Source: JAWKNZ01 sp041391425
Lineage (GTDB): Bacteria > Bdellovibrionota_B > Oligoflexia > Oligoflexales > JAWKNZ01
NCBI GenBank assembly: GCA_041391425.1
Contig: JAWKNZ010000004.1
Coordinates: 370,680 to 434,679, forward strand
DNA: 64,000 bases
Direction: 5' to 3'
Positions 46,805 through 56,224 of this stretch are shown piece by piece (the first letter of the stretch is position 1; the number at the start of each line of letters is the position of its first letter). The notes beneath the pieces were generated by a model. It saw only the letters and a list, made by a program, of their open reading frames with translations. It had not been told where the DNA came from and did no database searches. A program made the translations under genes and the position numbers.

Positions 46805-49018
46805 ATGGAGAACACACAAACACCTCGAATTATTCATTGGGTAAAAAAGATGGCATTTGCCTACGAAAGGCAACGCTATGGCAAAAAGCACTTAGTACAA
46901 ATTCGAGAAAATTCACAAGTAAGAAATCAGTTACATCAAAAAGAAGACAGTTGGAAAAAGGCAGCCGCATCTATTACAATGATCTCCATTATAATTTCGT
47001 CTGCCTATGCAATTAGCCAATATAAATACAGCCAAGTAGATCAATTATCAGAAAATGAAGGATATAATCTAACTACCGAAAAAGTAAAATGGGACCTATA
47101 TATCGGAAAACCAAGAAGGTGCCAGGATATAGATTGCCATCTCAAAAAAGATTATCCTAAAAGCAATTTTAATAGAGAAATTATTCTACCCAGTCGGGAA
47201 TTCCCTTTAAAGGGCTACAAAGCGGGAGAGAACAACTTAATTTATTATCGCTCCCAAGTAAAAATCCCGCTAGAAATAATCAATAGTCATGAGACCATTA
47301 AAATACACTCTCTTTTTATCTGGGCTAAACACTACGAATTTTATATTAACGAAAAGTTATACGAAACCGGAGCCGAAGAAGCACTATTTATCACAATCCC
47401 ACGTGATGAAATTCATCCCGATGGAACAGTCTTCTTATCCATAAAAGTTGACCCGACCGGACTGGCATACCAAGGAATATCCAATTACGGCAACCTTATT
47501 ATTGGAAAAAAATCACTATTACTACCAAAGCTTCGTATTACATATGACATTCAATACCGTTATCCCTTATGGTTTTTAGTTCCAAGGATAGCACTTTGTA
47601 TCCTATTTTGTTTTCTTTATATTTGGCTCCATCAAAATCCAGAACATTTTGCCTTTATACTCTTCTCAACCGCAGGTATTATCAAATTTACATTTCTTCT
47701 CGATTATAATAGCGACATGCTTCCAACAGCTATTGACAATCGATGGGCATTCTCTCTAATCTACCCCCTAGAGCAATGGCTACTTCTAGGTTTTATCCAA
47801 AAGTTTTTCCGCAAATACGACCTTCACTTTGATCGTATCTATAAAGCTATCACTATTTTACTCACAGCTTTATTTATTTTCGGAATGCTAACAGGTAAAC
47901 TCTATATCAATTCCCATTTTTTACACCTACTCCCAAGAATAATCCGCCTAATCGCCATCACCTACGGCTTCTGGCTAGCCATAGAAACGACTTTATACTT
48001 AGCCTGGTCAGGAAAAAGTGAACAAAGGCTCTATTCTTGCTTCTCCCTAGTTTTCTTTTTCGTCATTGCATTATTTGGTATAGGCATCGATATCGCTGGT
48101 ATCCTGCCAGTTCATTACCGCGGCTTTAGCAATTATACGATTGAATTGATTCTATTTATCTTTTTTGCCGCTATCACCGCTTTGGATTTTAGTGGTGTGC
48201 TTAAACAGCGAAATACCATGAGCGCCGCTATGGATAAAACTGTAGGCCTTAAGCTCAAGGATGCTTACCTGATAAAAGGCGGCACACTTCCTGCTGAAGA
48301 GCGTCATATAAGCGTCCTATTTTCCGATATCAGAAATTTTTCGACGTTAACAAGTGCCTTAGGGCCCAAAGAGATTCAAAAATTACTGAACGAGTATTTT
48401 TCTCTGATGACCGAAGTTATCAGCAAACACGATGGACGTGTTGATAAAATTATCGGCGATGCTATCATGGCAGTCTGGGGTGCTCCCGATGATGATCAAG
48501 ATCAAGAGATTCATGCTGCTCGTGCAGCTATAGAGATGCGAGGTGCCTTAAGAGAGTTTAACTTTAGGAGAGCTGAACAAGGGCTTTTAGAAATCTCTAT
48601 CGGCATAGGAGTCCATTGCGGCCTGGCTATCGCAGCTGAAATAGGTGGAGAAAGCCGTGCCATGTATACTGTCATCGGTGACGAAGTCAATATTGCAGCA
48701 AGATTAGAATCAGAAAGTAAAAATCAAAAAACAGATATCCTCCTATCAGAAGCAATCTATAAAAAAATAGATACCATCTCGATTTGCTCTCCGACTGGTC
48801 CGTTGCGCCTTAAAGGAATCTTTAAAGAAGTACCAGCTTATAAACTCGTGGCTATGGAATTAGAAGGTAAAAAAATGGAAGCCTATTGTGACATTTTTAA
48901 CAAAATCGTCGAGCAAGATAGCAAATGCCGCTTGCTACCACACATACCGAACAACTTACGCACCTTTGACTATACTGAATATGAAAGTAACAGCTCAAAA
49001 TTATTGACTAATCTATAA
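46805..49018 (+). CDS. Membrane-bound class III adenylate/guanylate cyclase
   Basis: The 737-residue protein has one N-terminal membrane helix (about residues 57-75), an extracytoplasmic strand-rich domain (to about 255) like those of 7TMR sensor proteins, six or seven helices (about 258-470), and a C-terminal class III cyclase domain. That domain holds both metal-binding Asp motifs (LFSDIRNFST and VDKIIGDAIMAVWG) and VIGDEVNIAARLE, so it should be active and is more likely an adenylate than a guanylate cyclase. It probably senses an envelope signal. The start codon is not certain because no strong ribosome-binding site was seen. Confidence 0.85.
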   Translation: MENTQTPRIIHWVKKMAFAYERQRYGKKHLVQIRENSQVRNQLHQKEDSWKKAAASITMISIIISSAYAISQYKYSQVDQLSENEGYNLTTEKVKWDLYIGKPRRCQDIDCHLKKDYPKSNFNREIILPSREFPLKGYKAGENNLIYYRSQVKIPLEIINSHETIKIHSLFIWAKHYEFYINEKLYETGAEEALFITIPRDEIHPDGTVFLSIKVDPTGLAYQGISNYGNLIIGKKSLLLPKLRITYDIQYRYPLWFLVPRIALCILFCFLYIWLHQNPEHFAFILFSTAGIIKFTFLLDYNSDMLPTAIDNRWAFSLIYPLEQWLLLGFIQKFFRKYDLHFDRIYKAITILLTALFIFGMLTGKLYINSHFLHLLPRIIRLIAITYGFWLAIETTLYLAWSGKSEQRLYSCFSLVFFFVIALFGIGIDIAGILPVHYRGFSNYTIELILFIFFAAITALDFSGVLKQRNTMSAAMDKTVGLKLKDAYLIKGGTLPAEERHISVLFSDIRNFSTLTSALGPKEIQKLLNEYFSLMTEVISKHDGRVDKIIGDAIMAVWGAPDDDQDQEIHAARAAIEMRGALREFNFRRAEQGLLEISIGIGVHCGLAIAAEIGGESRAMYTVIGDEVNIAARLESESKNQKTDILLSEAIYKKIDTISICSPTGPLRLKGIFKEVPAYKLVAMELEGKKMEAYCDIFNKIVEQDSKCRLLPHIPNNLRTFDYTEYESNSSKLLTNL

Positions 49019-49229
49019 ATAGCGCGTAAAAAGCCTTCATCCTCCAATCCTTTACCGAGATTTTTTTCCCCTGTTATGTTAAATAGATAAACGTTAAAAA
49101 GCCGTTTGGTATGCCAGCTATTGTTACAGCTCCAAGCAAAAAAACCCTAACAATAGAAAGAAAGCAAAACGCCAAATAAAGCAGAGAATCGATATACTAT
49201 AAAGACTGTTTAATTGGGAAAATTAAAAT

Positions 49230-50714
49230 ATGACAGCTATATTTAGCCTTCCATGGCTTAAAGAAAAATCTCCTCTAACAATTGCAGTTGTAGGAGACGT
49301 TATTTTAGATGAATACTTAGATGGCAGTGTCTACCGCATTTCACCTGAGGCTCCAGTCCCAGTCCATACTGTTTTAAACAGCTTTCAAACAGCCGGAGGT
49401 GCAGCAAACGCAGCACGCAATATCCAAGCGGTCGGTGGCAAAGCATTATTAGCCAGTGTCTGTGGCGATGACGAAACATCAAAACAATTAGAATTCATAT
49501 TAAATAAAGATGGCATAGACTCTTCTTGCTTGGTTAAATGCGACGATCGCCCAACTACAAAGAAAGCCAGAGTTACCGCTAACCATCAGCAACTCTTGCG
49601 AATAGACTGGGAAAAAGCACATCCAATCCATAAAAAACAACAAGACAAATTATATGAAAAGCTAGAGCAAAATACCTTCTCTGTATTACTTATTAGTGAT
49701 TACGGCAAAGGCACATTGCCTAGAGAATTTTTAGCAAGACTCATCAAATTAGCTAACGATAGAAGTATCCCATGCATAGTAGATCCGAAAGGAAAAGATT
49801 TCTCTCGCTATCAAGGAAGCGATCTAATCACCCCAAATACCAAAGAAGCCTGTGAGGCCCTTGGGCTGGATATTGAAGAAGGATGGTCAGGAGAAGAGTT
49901 AGGGCGTAAGTTGCAGAAAAATTTCGGACTATCCAATGTTCTTGTCACCATGGGATCAAAGGGTATGGCTTTCACTCCAAAAACTTTGGACAAAAACAGC
50001 ATCTCTATAAAACCAAAAGCTCGTGAAGTATTCGATGTATCAGGTGCAGGTGACACCACTGTAGCAATAATGGCCTTAGGGTTAGCATCTGGCCTTGATT
50101 ACGAAGAAGCCATGCAAATAGCAAACACTGCTGCTGGGCTAGTGGTTGAAAAATGGGGAACACAGCCAGTTTTTCAAAATGAGCTGGAAGAGGCTCTTTG
50201 GAACGAAAGGCTGCACCCAACTAAAGGACAAGGGTATCAAAGCAAAATCATAAAAAGGGAAATTTTAAAATCTATATTACAATCCCCTTCCATCAAAAAG
50301 AAAAAAGTCGTATTCACCAATGGCTGCTTTGATATCCTTCACGCCGGACACGTAACATACCTAGAAAAAGCAAAGGCTAAAGGTGATATTTTAGTTATCG
50401 GCATCAACTCAGATGAGTCAATCAAGCGTATAAAAGGCGCCAGCCGCCCTCTTATCCCATTAGAACAAAGACAGACTATGCTAGCTGCACTACAATGCGT
50501 AGATTTTGTGGTTTCTTTTTCTGATGACACTCCACTATCACTGATAGAATATCTACAACCAGATATACTAATCAAAGGCTCGGACTACCAAGAAAAAAAC
50601 ATAGTAGGTGCCGAATTTGTAAAAAACACAGGAGGTGCAGTCGAAGTCATTGACCTGGTTCCTGGTATCTCTACTACAGAAATTATTCGAAGAGCGCGAA
50701 ACGAAAACAACTAA
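49230..50714 (+). CDS. hldE: Bifunctional heptose 7-phosphate kinase / heptose 1-phosphate adenylyltransferase
   Basis: HldE makes ADP-heptose for the lipopolysaccharide inner core. The 494-residue protein has an N-terminal PfkB-type kinase (FQTAGGAANAARNIQAVGG, anion hole DVSGAGDT) and a C-terminal nucleotidyltransferase (FTNGCFDILHAGHVTYLEKAK, IKGSDYQEKNIVGAE). Both halves look complete. It shows that the organism makes heptose-containing lipopolysaccharide. Confidence 0.95.
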   Translation: MTAIFSLPWLKEKSPLTIAVVGDVILDEYLDGSVYRISPEAPVPVHTVLNSFQTAGGAANAARNIQAVGGKALLASVCGDDETSKQLEFILNKDGIDSSCLVKCDDRPTTKKARVTANHQQLLRIDWEKAHPIHKKQQDKLYEKLEQNTFSVLLISDYGKGTLPREFLARLIKLANDRSIPCIVDPKGKDFSRYQGSDLITPNTKEACEALGLDIEEGWSGEELGRKLQKNFGLSNVLVTMGSKGMAFTPKTLDKNSISIKPKAREVFDVSGAGDTTVAIMALGLASGLDYEEAMQIANTAAGLVVEKWGTQPVFQNELEEALWNERLHPTKGQGYQSKIIKREILKSILQSPSIKKKKVVFTNGCFDILHAGHVTYLEKAKAKGDILVIGINSDESIKRIKGASRPLIPLEQRQTMLAALQCVDFVVSFSDDTPLSLIEYLQPDILIKGSDYQEKNIVGAEFVKNTGGAVEVIDLVPGISTTEIIRRARNENN

Positions 50715-50747
50715 TATCAAAGACAGTTTAACTTAAGGCAAAATCAG

Positions 50748-51377
50748 ATGAATAAAATATACAAACCATTTATAAAGCGAATTCTAACATCTACCCTACC
50801 AGTATATTTTTTATTGTTGGCTCACTGCGGCAATGGTTCAGGATCATCTGATAATGAGTTTAGCCAGCAGCTCATTGGGTCATGGGAAAGCGATTGCGTT
50901 ATCAATAAAACCATTAACCAAGAAAAAGAAATTCGTACTTGGCGCTTCATGCCGTCACAATTATTCGAATTTGTAAGTATCCAGTATGCTGACAATGACT
51001 GCACCAGTGGTAATGAAAGTATCGTTTTAGCAGGAAAGGGGAGTTACTCTCTTAGCCAACCGGCCGATGTGGGAGAAACCACACGTAAAGTGGGATTTTC
51101 TTATAGTGAATTTTCGGCCATAGTCAAAGATTCGGAAACCGCTTCAAACCTTAGCGCCATGGAATTTTGCAACATATCGTCATGGATAGTAGATGAGGCT
51201 GTTGATTTATATGGAAAGGAATGCGCTGATGGTGAAGTATTTCCCGGCCAAAATAAGACCATTCAAGACCTCATAGATGTCGATCAAAATAGACTCTGGC
51301 TCGGAGAAAAAGATAATGTGTTCGATCCACAAACCCCTAGCGCAATAGATGCAGTTAACGTCTATTTACGTAAATAA
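50748..51377 (+). CDS. Lipoprotein of unknown function
   Basis: The 209-residue protein has a lipoprotein signal ending in LLLAHC (lipobox Cys near residue 27), then a Gly/Ser-rich linker and a compact domain starting IGSWESDC, a beginning often seen in lipocalin-like small lipoproteins. Four further cysteines are spaced through the domain. It starts 33 bases after hldE and may share its transcript. Confidence 0.65.
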   Translation: MNKIYKPFIKRILTSTLPVYFLLLAHCGNGSGSSDNEFSQQLIGSWESDCVINKTINQEKEIRTWRFMPSQLFEFVSIQYADNDCTSGNESIVLAGKGSYSLSQPADVGETTRKVGFSYSEFSAIVKDSETASNLSAMEFCNISSWIVDEAVDLYGKECADGEVFPGQNKTIQDLIDVDQNRLWLGEKDNVFDPQTPSAIDAVNVYLRK

Positions 51378-51452
51378 TTTAACTTGCTCGATAACTATCA
51401 GGTAAGGCAACGATATTAGAAATGCGTCCAGATGTCCAAAAGACAGAACTTA

Positions 51453-51573
51453 TTAAGGGGAGCAAAACCTATCAGACTAGGCTTGTCTAAAAAAAATGAG
51501 GAGATAGTACCTTTAGTACAGCGAAGAATGTTTTTTAGGCGTAACGCAGTATGATAAGCTTTGCTCCCCTTAA
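51453..51573. repeat. Palindromic MITE-like element, copy 2
   Basis: The 22-bp ends begin TTAAGGGGAGCAAAACCTAT on the left and form the inverse on the right, with two mismatches. The inner arms GTCTAAAAAA and TTTTTTAGGC pair, with GTAC-CTTTA-GTAC at the centre. The element is 121 bp. Its right end overlaps the first codons of the downstream gene. Confidence 0.88.
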
Positions 51574-52648
51574 CACTAAAAAAACGGTAACACTCTTTGT
51601 GTTGCTAGCCATATCATTATGTCCATTATTATATGGTAATACAAATACTACCGACGAAGTACTAATCTATTACGCCAATGAAACCAGTCTCAATAAAGAA
51701 GCCTTACTGAACTACCAAACATTGAGCCAATGGCTTAATAGCGATTCCGAAGGCAAAGGACCCACGATTGCTCAGCAAATATGGAAAGACTTAAAACAGT
51801 TTCCTGCAATAGTCGATCAAGAAACAAAAATTATCGAGCAATTGGCACCTCAGAGGAAAGACGTCAAAGTAGCACTCTTTACGAATAACCTTAGCAGACA
51901 GCAAAATTATAAATTATATGACGGAACCTCAGACTCCTTTAAAACCATAAACTTTCCTCTAAAATCTCCTGAGCATTATATATCAGCTTCGCAACCAAAT
52001 GCCGCCCCCAGTACATTCCAATTAGCTTTACAAGAAGTACTCCGTAATTTTAATCCACAAAAACATAAATTTTCTTTAATTATTAAATCGCATGGCAGCC
52101 GCTTTTTTATTATGGTTCCAAGAATCACCATCCGCCACGAGCTCATGAGCAAGCAACGCTTACTTGGTATTGTAAATGGCAACGAACACCCAAACAAAGT
52201 TCCTGACTGGATGCAAAATATGGGAACCACCAGAGAGGATTTTTTTAATCTAATCCAGAAAGTCGGTATTAATTATGGTATGGAATTCAATTTCATATTT
52301 ACCGAATCCTGTAAGAGTCGCATCGGCATCGACTCTTCTTTCAAACTACCAACTAATATTAGCATGCTCATTAGCCCATCAGAAAACCTCGAATATTCCA
52401 CCATAGATTATCAACAAATTTTTAAAACTGAGCATCAAAATCCGACAGTGACCATTGGACGCTTTTTAAAAGAAAAATTACCAAATGATTTCGCTTTTCG
52501 AAAAGAAAGCTCTTCAATATTTGATAGAGCCTTTCCATATTGGAGTCCACTCATACTACTAATACTGATAGGGAGTGCCTATAAAATAGTGCTATCCTCA
52601 ACATCAAAGCCGAACAAAGAAAAAATAAAAAGTAAGACACTAAATTAA
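51551..52648 (+). CDS. Exported, membrane-anchored protein with caspase-like His/Cys pair
   Basis: The 365-residue protein has an N-terminal signal (TVTLFVLLAISLCPLLYG) and a C-terminal helix (PLILLILIGSAYKIVL), so most of it should face the periplasm. His181 lies in LIIKSHGS and Cys254 in FIFTESCKSR, each after a hydrophobic strand, the arrangement of clan CD (clostripain/caspase-fold) cysteine peptidases. Assignment rests on these motifs only. The ATG and first codons (MISFAPLN) are encoded by repeat copy 2; no other start gives the signal peptide a suitable length. Confidence 0.55.
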   Translation: MISFAPLNTKKTVTLFVLLAISLCPLLYGNTNTTDEVLIYYANETSLNKEALLNYQTLSQWLNSDSEGKGPTIAQQIWKDLKQFPAIVDQETKIIEQLAPQRKDVKVALFTNNLSRQQNYKLYDGTSDSFKTINFPLKSPEHYISASQPNAAPSTFQLALQEVLRNFNPQKHKFSLIIKSHGSRFFIMVPRITIRHELMSKQRLLGIVNGNEHPNKVPDWMQNMGTTREDFFNLIQKVGINYGMEFNFIFTESCKSRIGIDSSFKLPTNISMLISPSENLEYSTIDYQQIFKTEHQNPTVTIGRFLKEKLPNDFAFRKESSSIFDRAFPYWSPLILLILIGSAYKIVLSSTSKPNKEKIKSKTLN

Positions 52649-52714
52649 TTAAGTTTTTATTTTTCTTTAAGGTTTTCACCAAAAAACCGATGCATTCTTT
52701 GGAGGAAATCACCC

Positions 52715-53170
52715 ATGAGCAATTCAGATAAACAGACCCTATTCGATAGGCTAGGCGGACGAGCAACGCTTGAAAAAGTCCAGAAAATTTTCTACGACAA
52801 ACTCTTTGCTCACCCATGGTTGTCTCAATACTTTGTCGATGTCGAGCAAGAGCATATTGAATTTCAACAAACAGAATTTCTAATGAAACTCTTTGGCGGA
52901 CCAGAGATTTATCGAGGACGCCCACCTGTCACAGCTCATATCCATGCTTATATAACGGATGAATTATTTGATGTCCGCCACGAAATACTGAGAGATTCCT
53001 TAAACGAAGCAGGAATTCCCGAAGATCTATCGAATGAATGGCTAAATATAGATGCTTCATTTCGCCGGGCATTGATAAAAAAATCTATATCACAATGCAA
53101 AGGCCGCTGGAAAACTGATAAAATTCTAGCATTCGAGAATCCTGAGCGAAGCAATAAAAAATCAGCATAA
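52715..53170 (+). CDS. Truncated (2/2) haemoglobin-like protein
   Basis: The 151-residue protein is a truncated globin: LFDRLGGRATLEKVQKIFYDKL at the start, HPWLSQYFVDVEQEHIEFQQTEFLMKLFGGP in the middle and TAHIHAYITDELFDVRHEIL carrying the likely haem-binding His. The family handles oxygen or nitric oxide. A GGAGG site precedes the ATG. No redox partner is adjacent, although a reductase module lies 9 kb away. Confidence 0.85.
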   Translation: MSNSDKQTLFDRLGGRATLEKVQKIFYDKLFAHPWLSQYFVDVEQEHIEFQQTEFLMKLFGGPEIYRGRPPVTAHIHAYITDELFDVRHEILRDSLNEAGIPEDLSNEWLNIDASFRRALIKKSISQCKGRWKTDKILAFENPERSNKKSA

Positions 53171-53678
53171 AAGCTTTATATTCAAAGTCTCTGAGGATAA
53201 AAATTACCTGGATTAATAGCATCCTACGAGGTCTATTCTTCACAAACAGCATCATAACCATCCAAATGCTTGCTCTTACCCATAACAAAATGTGATGATC
53301 ATAATTTCAAGATACTTTGGGCAAATTATAATTAAAAGAACAGTCTAATAGGGTAGTTTCTAGTGGTAAACTATCCCATTTTCCAAATAGGGGTTAAACA
53401 TATAACGCCCATTTGCCGAAAAGCTGACACCTTGCCATGTTTTTGGCACTCACCCGTCACTCGGTTGACAGAATCGCCTAAATTTTAACCGACAGTAAGA
53501 ACCCACCTCTGCAAAACAAAGATTTTATAAAATATATAAGACAATGGCCGATAAAAGAGGAAGCTTCAATAGATAGCTCAAAATTGCAGTAGGAAAAAAA
53601 ATCTGACTCAAATAATGACCAGGTTAAAAGATGTATAGCATAGTCTTCCTAGATCTAGGCAAAGGCTCCTCAAAAACA
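53171..53678. other. Intergenic region with possible terminator
   Basis: About 500 bases without a gene. At 53,351-53,377 GGGTAGTTT pairs with AAACTATCCC across one unpaired base, followed by ATTTT, a possible terminator of the globin transcript. The rest shows nothing recognisable. Confidence 0.45.
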
Positions 53679-53696
53679 TTGGCACACTCCTTGCTT
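53679..53696 (+). promoter_or_regulatory. Sigma-54 promoter of the flagellar operon
   Basis: TTGGCAC-ACTCC-TTGCTT matches the -24/-12 consensus TGGCAC-N5-TTGC at every conserved base and with correct spacing. Transcription would start near 53,706, about 130 bases before the TPR gene. Sigma-54 promoters need an AAA+ activator, and one is encoded in this operon. Confidence 0.85.
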
Positions 53697-53834
53697 ATTT
53701 AACATCTATCTATAACAGATCAGTTATCCAAAACAGATTTGAATTTACATTGGTTCCAAATCAACAGCGCTTGTCTGGAAGTTTATTGCCAATCGTATAG
53801 CAGATCTAATCGTTTCTATTCGGTATAAACTACA

Positions 53835-56212
53835 ATGAAAAAATTAAACCGAAAATATTTAATAATACTTGCGCTTGGCACCGTTATTCATGCTTCAATA
53901 GCCGTAGCCGCAGGACGTTTTTCTCAACTCATTCTACCATTTGAGAGCGAGAGGGATGTTGAGTTTCAAGCAAATAAAAATGAAAACTCTATAACAATAC
54001 TACTACGCAAAACAAGCCCAGATGAATTGAAAGCTTTAGATTTATACGATGAAGCTGTTATCAAAAGAATCTTAATTAAAGACCACGGCCCAGCCGGCTG
54101 TGAGATTAAACTTATTCTCCGTGACAAAAACATAAGGGCATCAATAGAAAAACGCCAAGAGCCCTTTCGAGTCATTATCGATCTATTTGATAAAAACTAT
54201 AAAATTGACACCGATCCAACGACAGGGTTGCCACTCGTAAGCGACACCTCAGAAAATAATACATATAAACAACAAGCTGATTTAACCGAACAAACACACC
54301 CATTAGTCTATAATAACAATCTAGTAGAACAACCTAAGCTACAGCAAGATCCTAGCGCTGATAGCACGTCAAGTATATTACCAAGCGACACGCAAGAGAA
54401 ACAGACGAATCACCATAGGCTATTACAACCGATGCCTGATGAGGTTGATACACCCGATGCTTTGATACAACTTATTGAAACAGCAGAGCCCGGGCGTTCA
54501 AAACATTGGAAGCAATATCCCCCTTACATATACCCTCTACAAACAGCTAGCTATGAAGGCCGTAAAGAACCATCAGGATGGATAAAAAAGAATTCATCAA
54601 AAGCCCTTACAAGTTCACAAGCAATGGCAGAATATGCATATAAGTTTTTCTCATTTGGACACGAATCTCGTGCCCTTCTCGCATACCAACAAGTTTTACG
54701 CAAAAACCCAAGCATATTTTCAAAAGACGCATTACACCTTTGGGCATTTGCCGAAACCCATTTTGGTCATGGGAATCTGACCTTGGCTCTCGGATATTAC
54801 GATATGCTCATCAAAAACCATCCTGAGTCCTCTTTAGCAAAGTTTGCATACCTACGTAAACTAGATTACAAGTCACTGCAAATAATTGAGAATGGCAGGA
54901 CAAAAGAACTCCATAATTTACAAGTAAATTTAGAAAAAATTATACCAGGAAACAATTCAGAGCTCCGGGCACAAATAGCGATAAGAAAAGCCTATTGGAA
55001 TTTATCACCAGAAAATTTCGAAATAAGCAAAACATCCATACCGGTAATAAACAATAGCACCAAAGAAGATCTACTGGCAGCTTATCAAAAAGTTGAGGGA
55101 CAAAGAACAGCGTTTCTAGCAAATAGCCTACTTCTTAATTACATGATTCAGTCAAAAAATCCATGGCAAGATAGCTACGGATCCTTCGCCGATCAGTATT
55201 TTCGCCAATTTCGTGGCCCTGGATCTGAACCATATTTATCCGATCTGAAGAAAAAACTGCGGTTGCACCTCGCCAAACAACTAGACAAAAATATAGATGA
55301 AAAAAATTATCTTGCCTCAATTCAGCTATTTGAAAATCTGCCAAAACCACTACAATCCATTAAAAAAGATGCCGACGTTGCATGGCAGTTGGCCGAATCA
55401 TATCGAAATCAGTCTCTAAATGAAAAAGCTCTTCCTCTTTATCAATTTACATCACAAAAGGTCGAAAACAATTCAAAACGATTTCAAGCAGCCTTTTGGA
55501 GCGCAACCATCGCAGAAAATAAACTACAAGCTAAACGAAATAAAAATATAAACATAAATAAACTTAAAAAACAGATAAATGACTCAGACAGAATGATGAT
55601 ATCCGTTTGGAATTCTTTATCTGAAGAGGAAAAAAACAAGTTATCTACAGCCAATAAAGAGCATTTAGAGTCTGTAATAATGTCAAATTCACACCTAAAA
55701 GCTCCCCTAGATATAGTTCTCAATTCTTGGTCAAAAAAACTTTCATCACAGTTAACCGTAAACAATGAAGAAACTCAACCCAGTACAGAAACTAAAGATT
55801 CTCCAACAGCAAGTTCAATATACCTTTTAGAAAAACTAGCAAATAAATTTCAAGAGCATGGTGAAGTCGAAAAAAGAAAAAAAACAATCCGTATTATGCA
55901 GTCAATCACACCTAAAAGCTTTCAAGATGACAAAAAAGCACAACAAATATGGAGTAAAGAGCTTCTATCTTTGGCTGAAGAATATAGAAAGGCCAATAAT
56001 TATTTGGAAGCTGGAAGGCTCTACACATTTACAGCCCAAAATAGCCAAAATAATGATAACCGGGCTGAAAATCTTTATAAAGGCGGACTTTTACTCTACC
56101 GCTCTGGTCAAAGGAAGAAGCAATCAAAGCTTTCACCGCCGCCAGTGAGGATGGCAATAATCTCTTCTACGCAAACCTTTCCAAGGAGCGTCTAAGTCAA
56201 CTTCAAGAATAA
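53835..56212 (+). CDS. Exported AMIN/TPR-repeat protein (one apparent frameshift)
   Basis: The repaired protein of about 792 residues has a signal peptide (LIILALGTVIHASIAVAA), a strand-rich AMIN-like domain (about 28-125), a Gln/Thr-rich linker, and a helical TPR-type region from about residue 255 (SQAMAEYAYKFFSFGHESRALLAYQQVLRKNP). One A missing at 56,110-56,112 breaks the end; the repaired tail reads QKEEAIKAFTAASEDGNNLFYANLSKERLSQLQE split by normal sequence. It is the first gene after the sigma-54 promoter, so a role in flagellar assembly in the periplasm is likely. Confidence 0.75.
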
Positions 56213-56224
56213 AGGGAGCAGACA

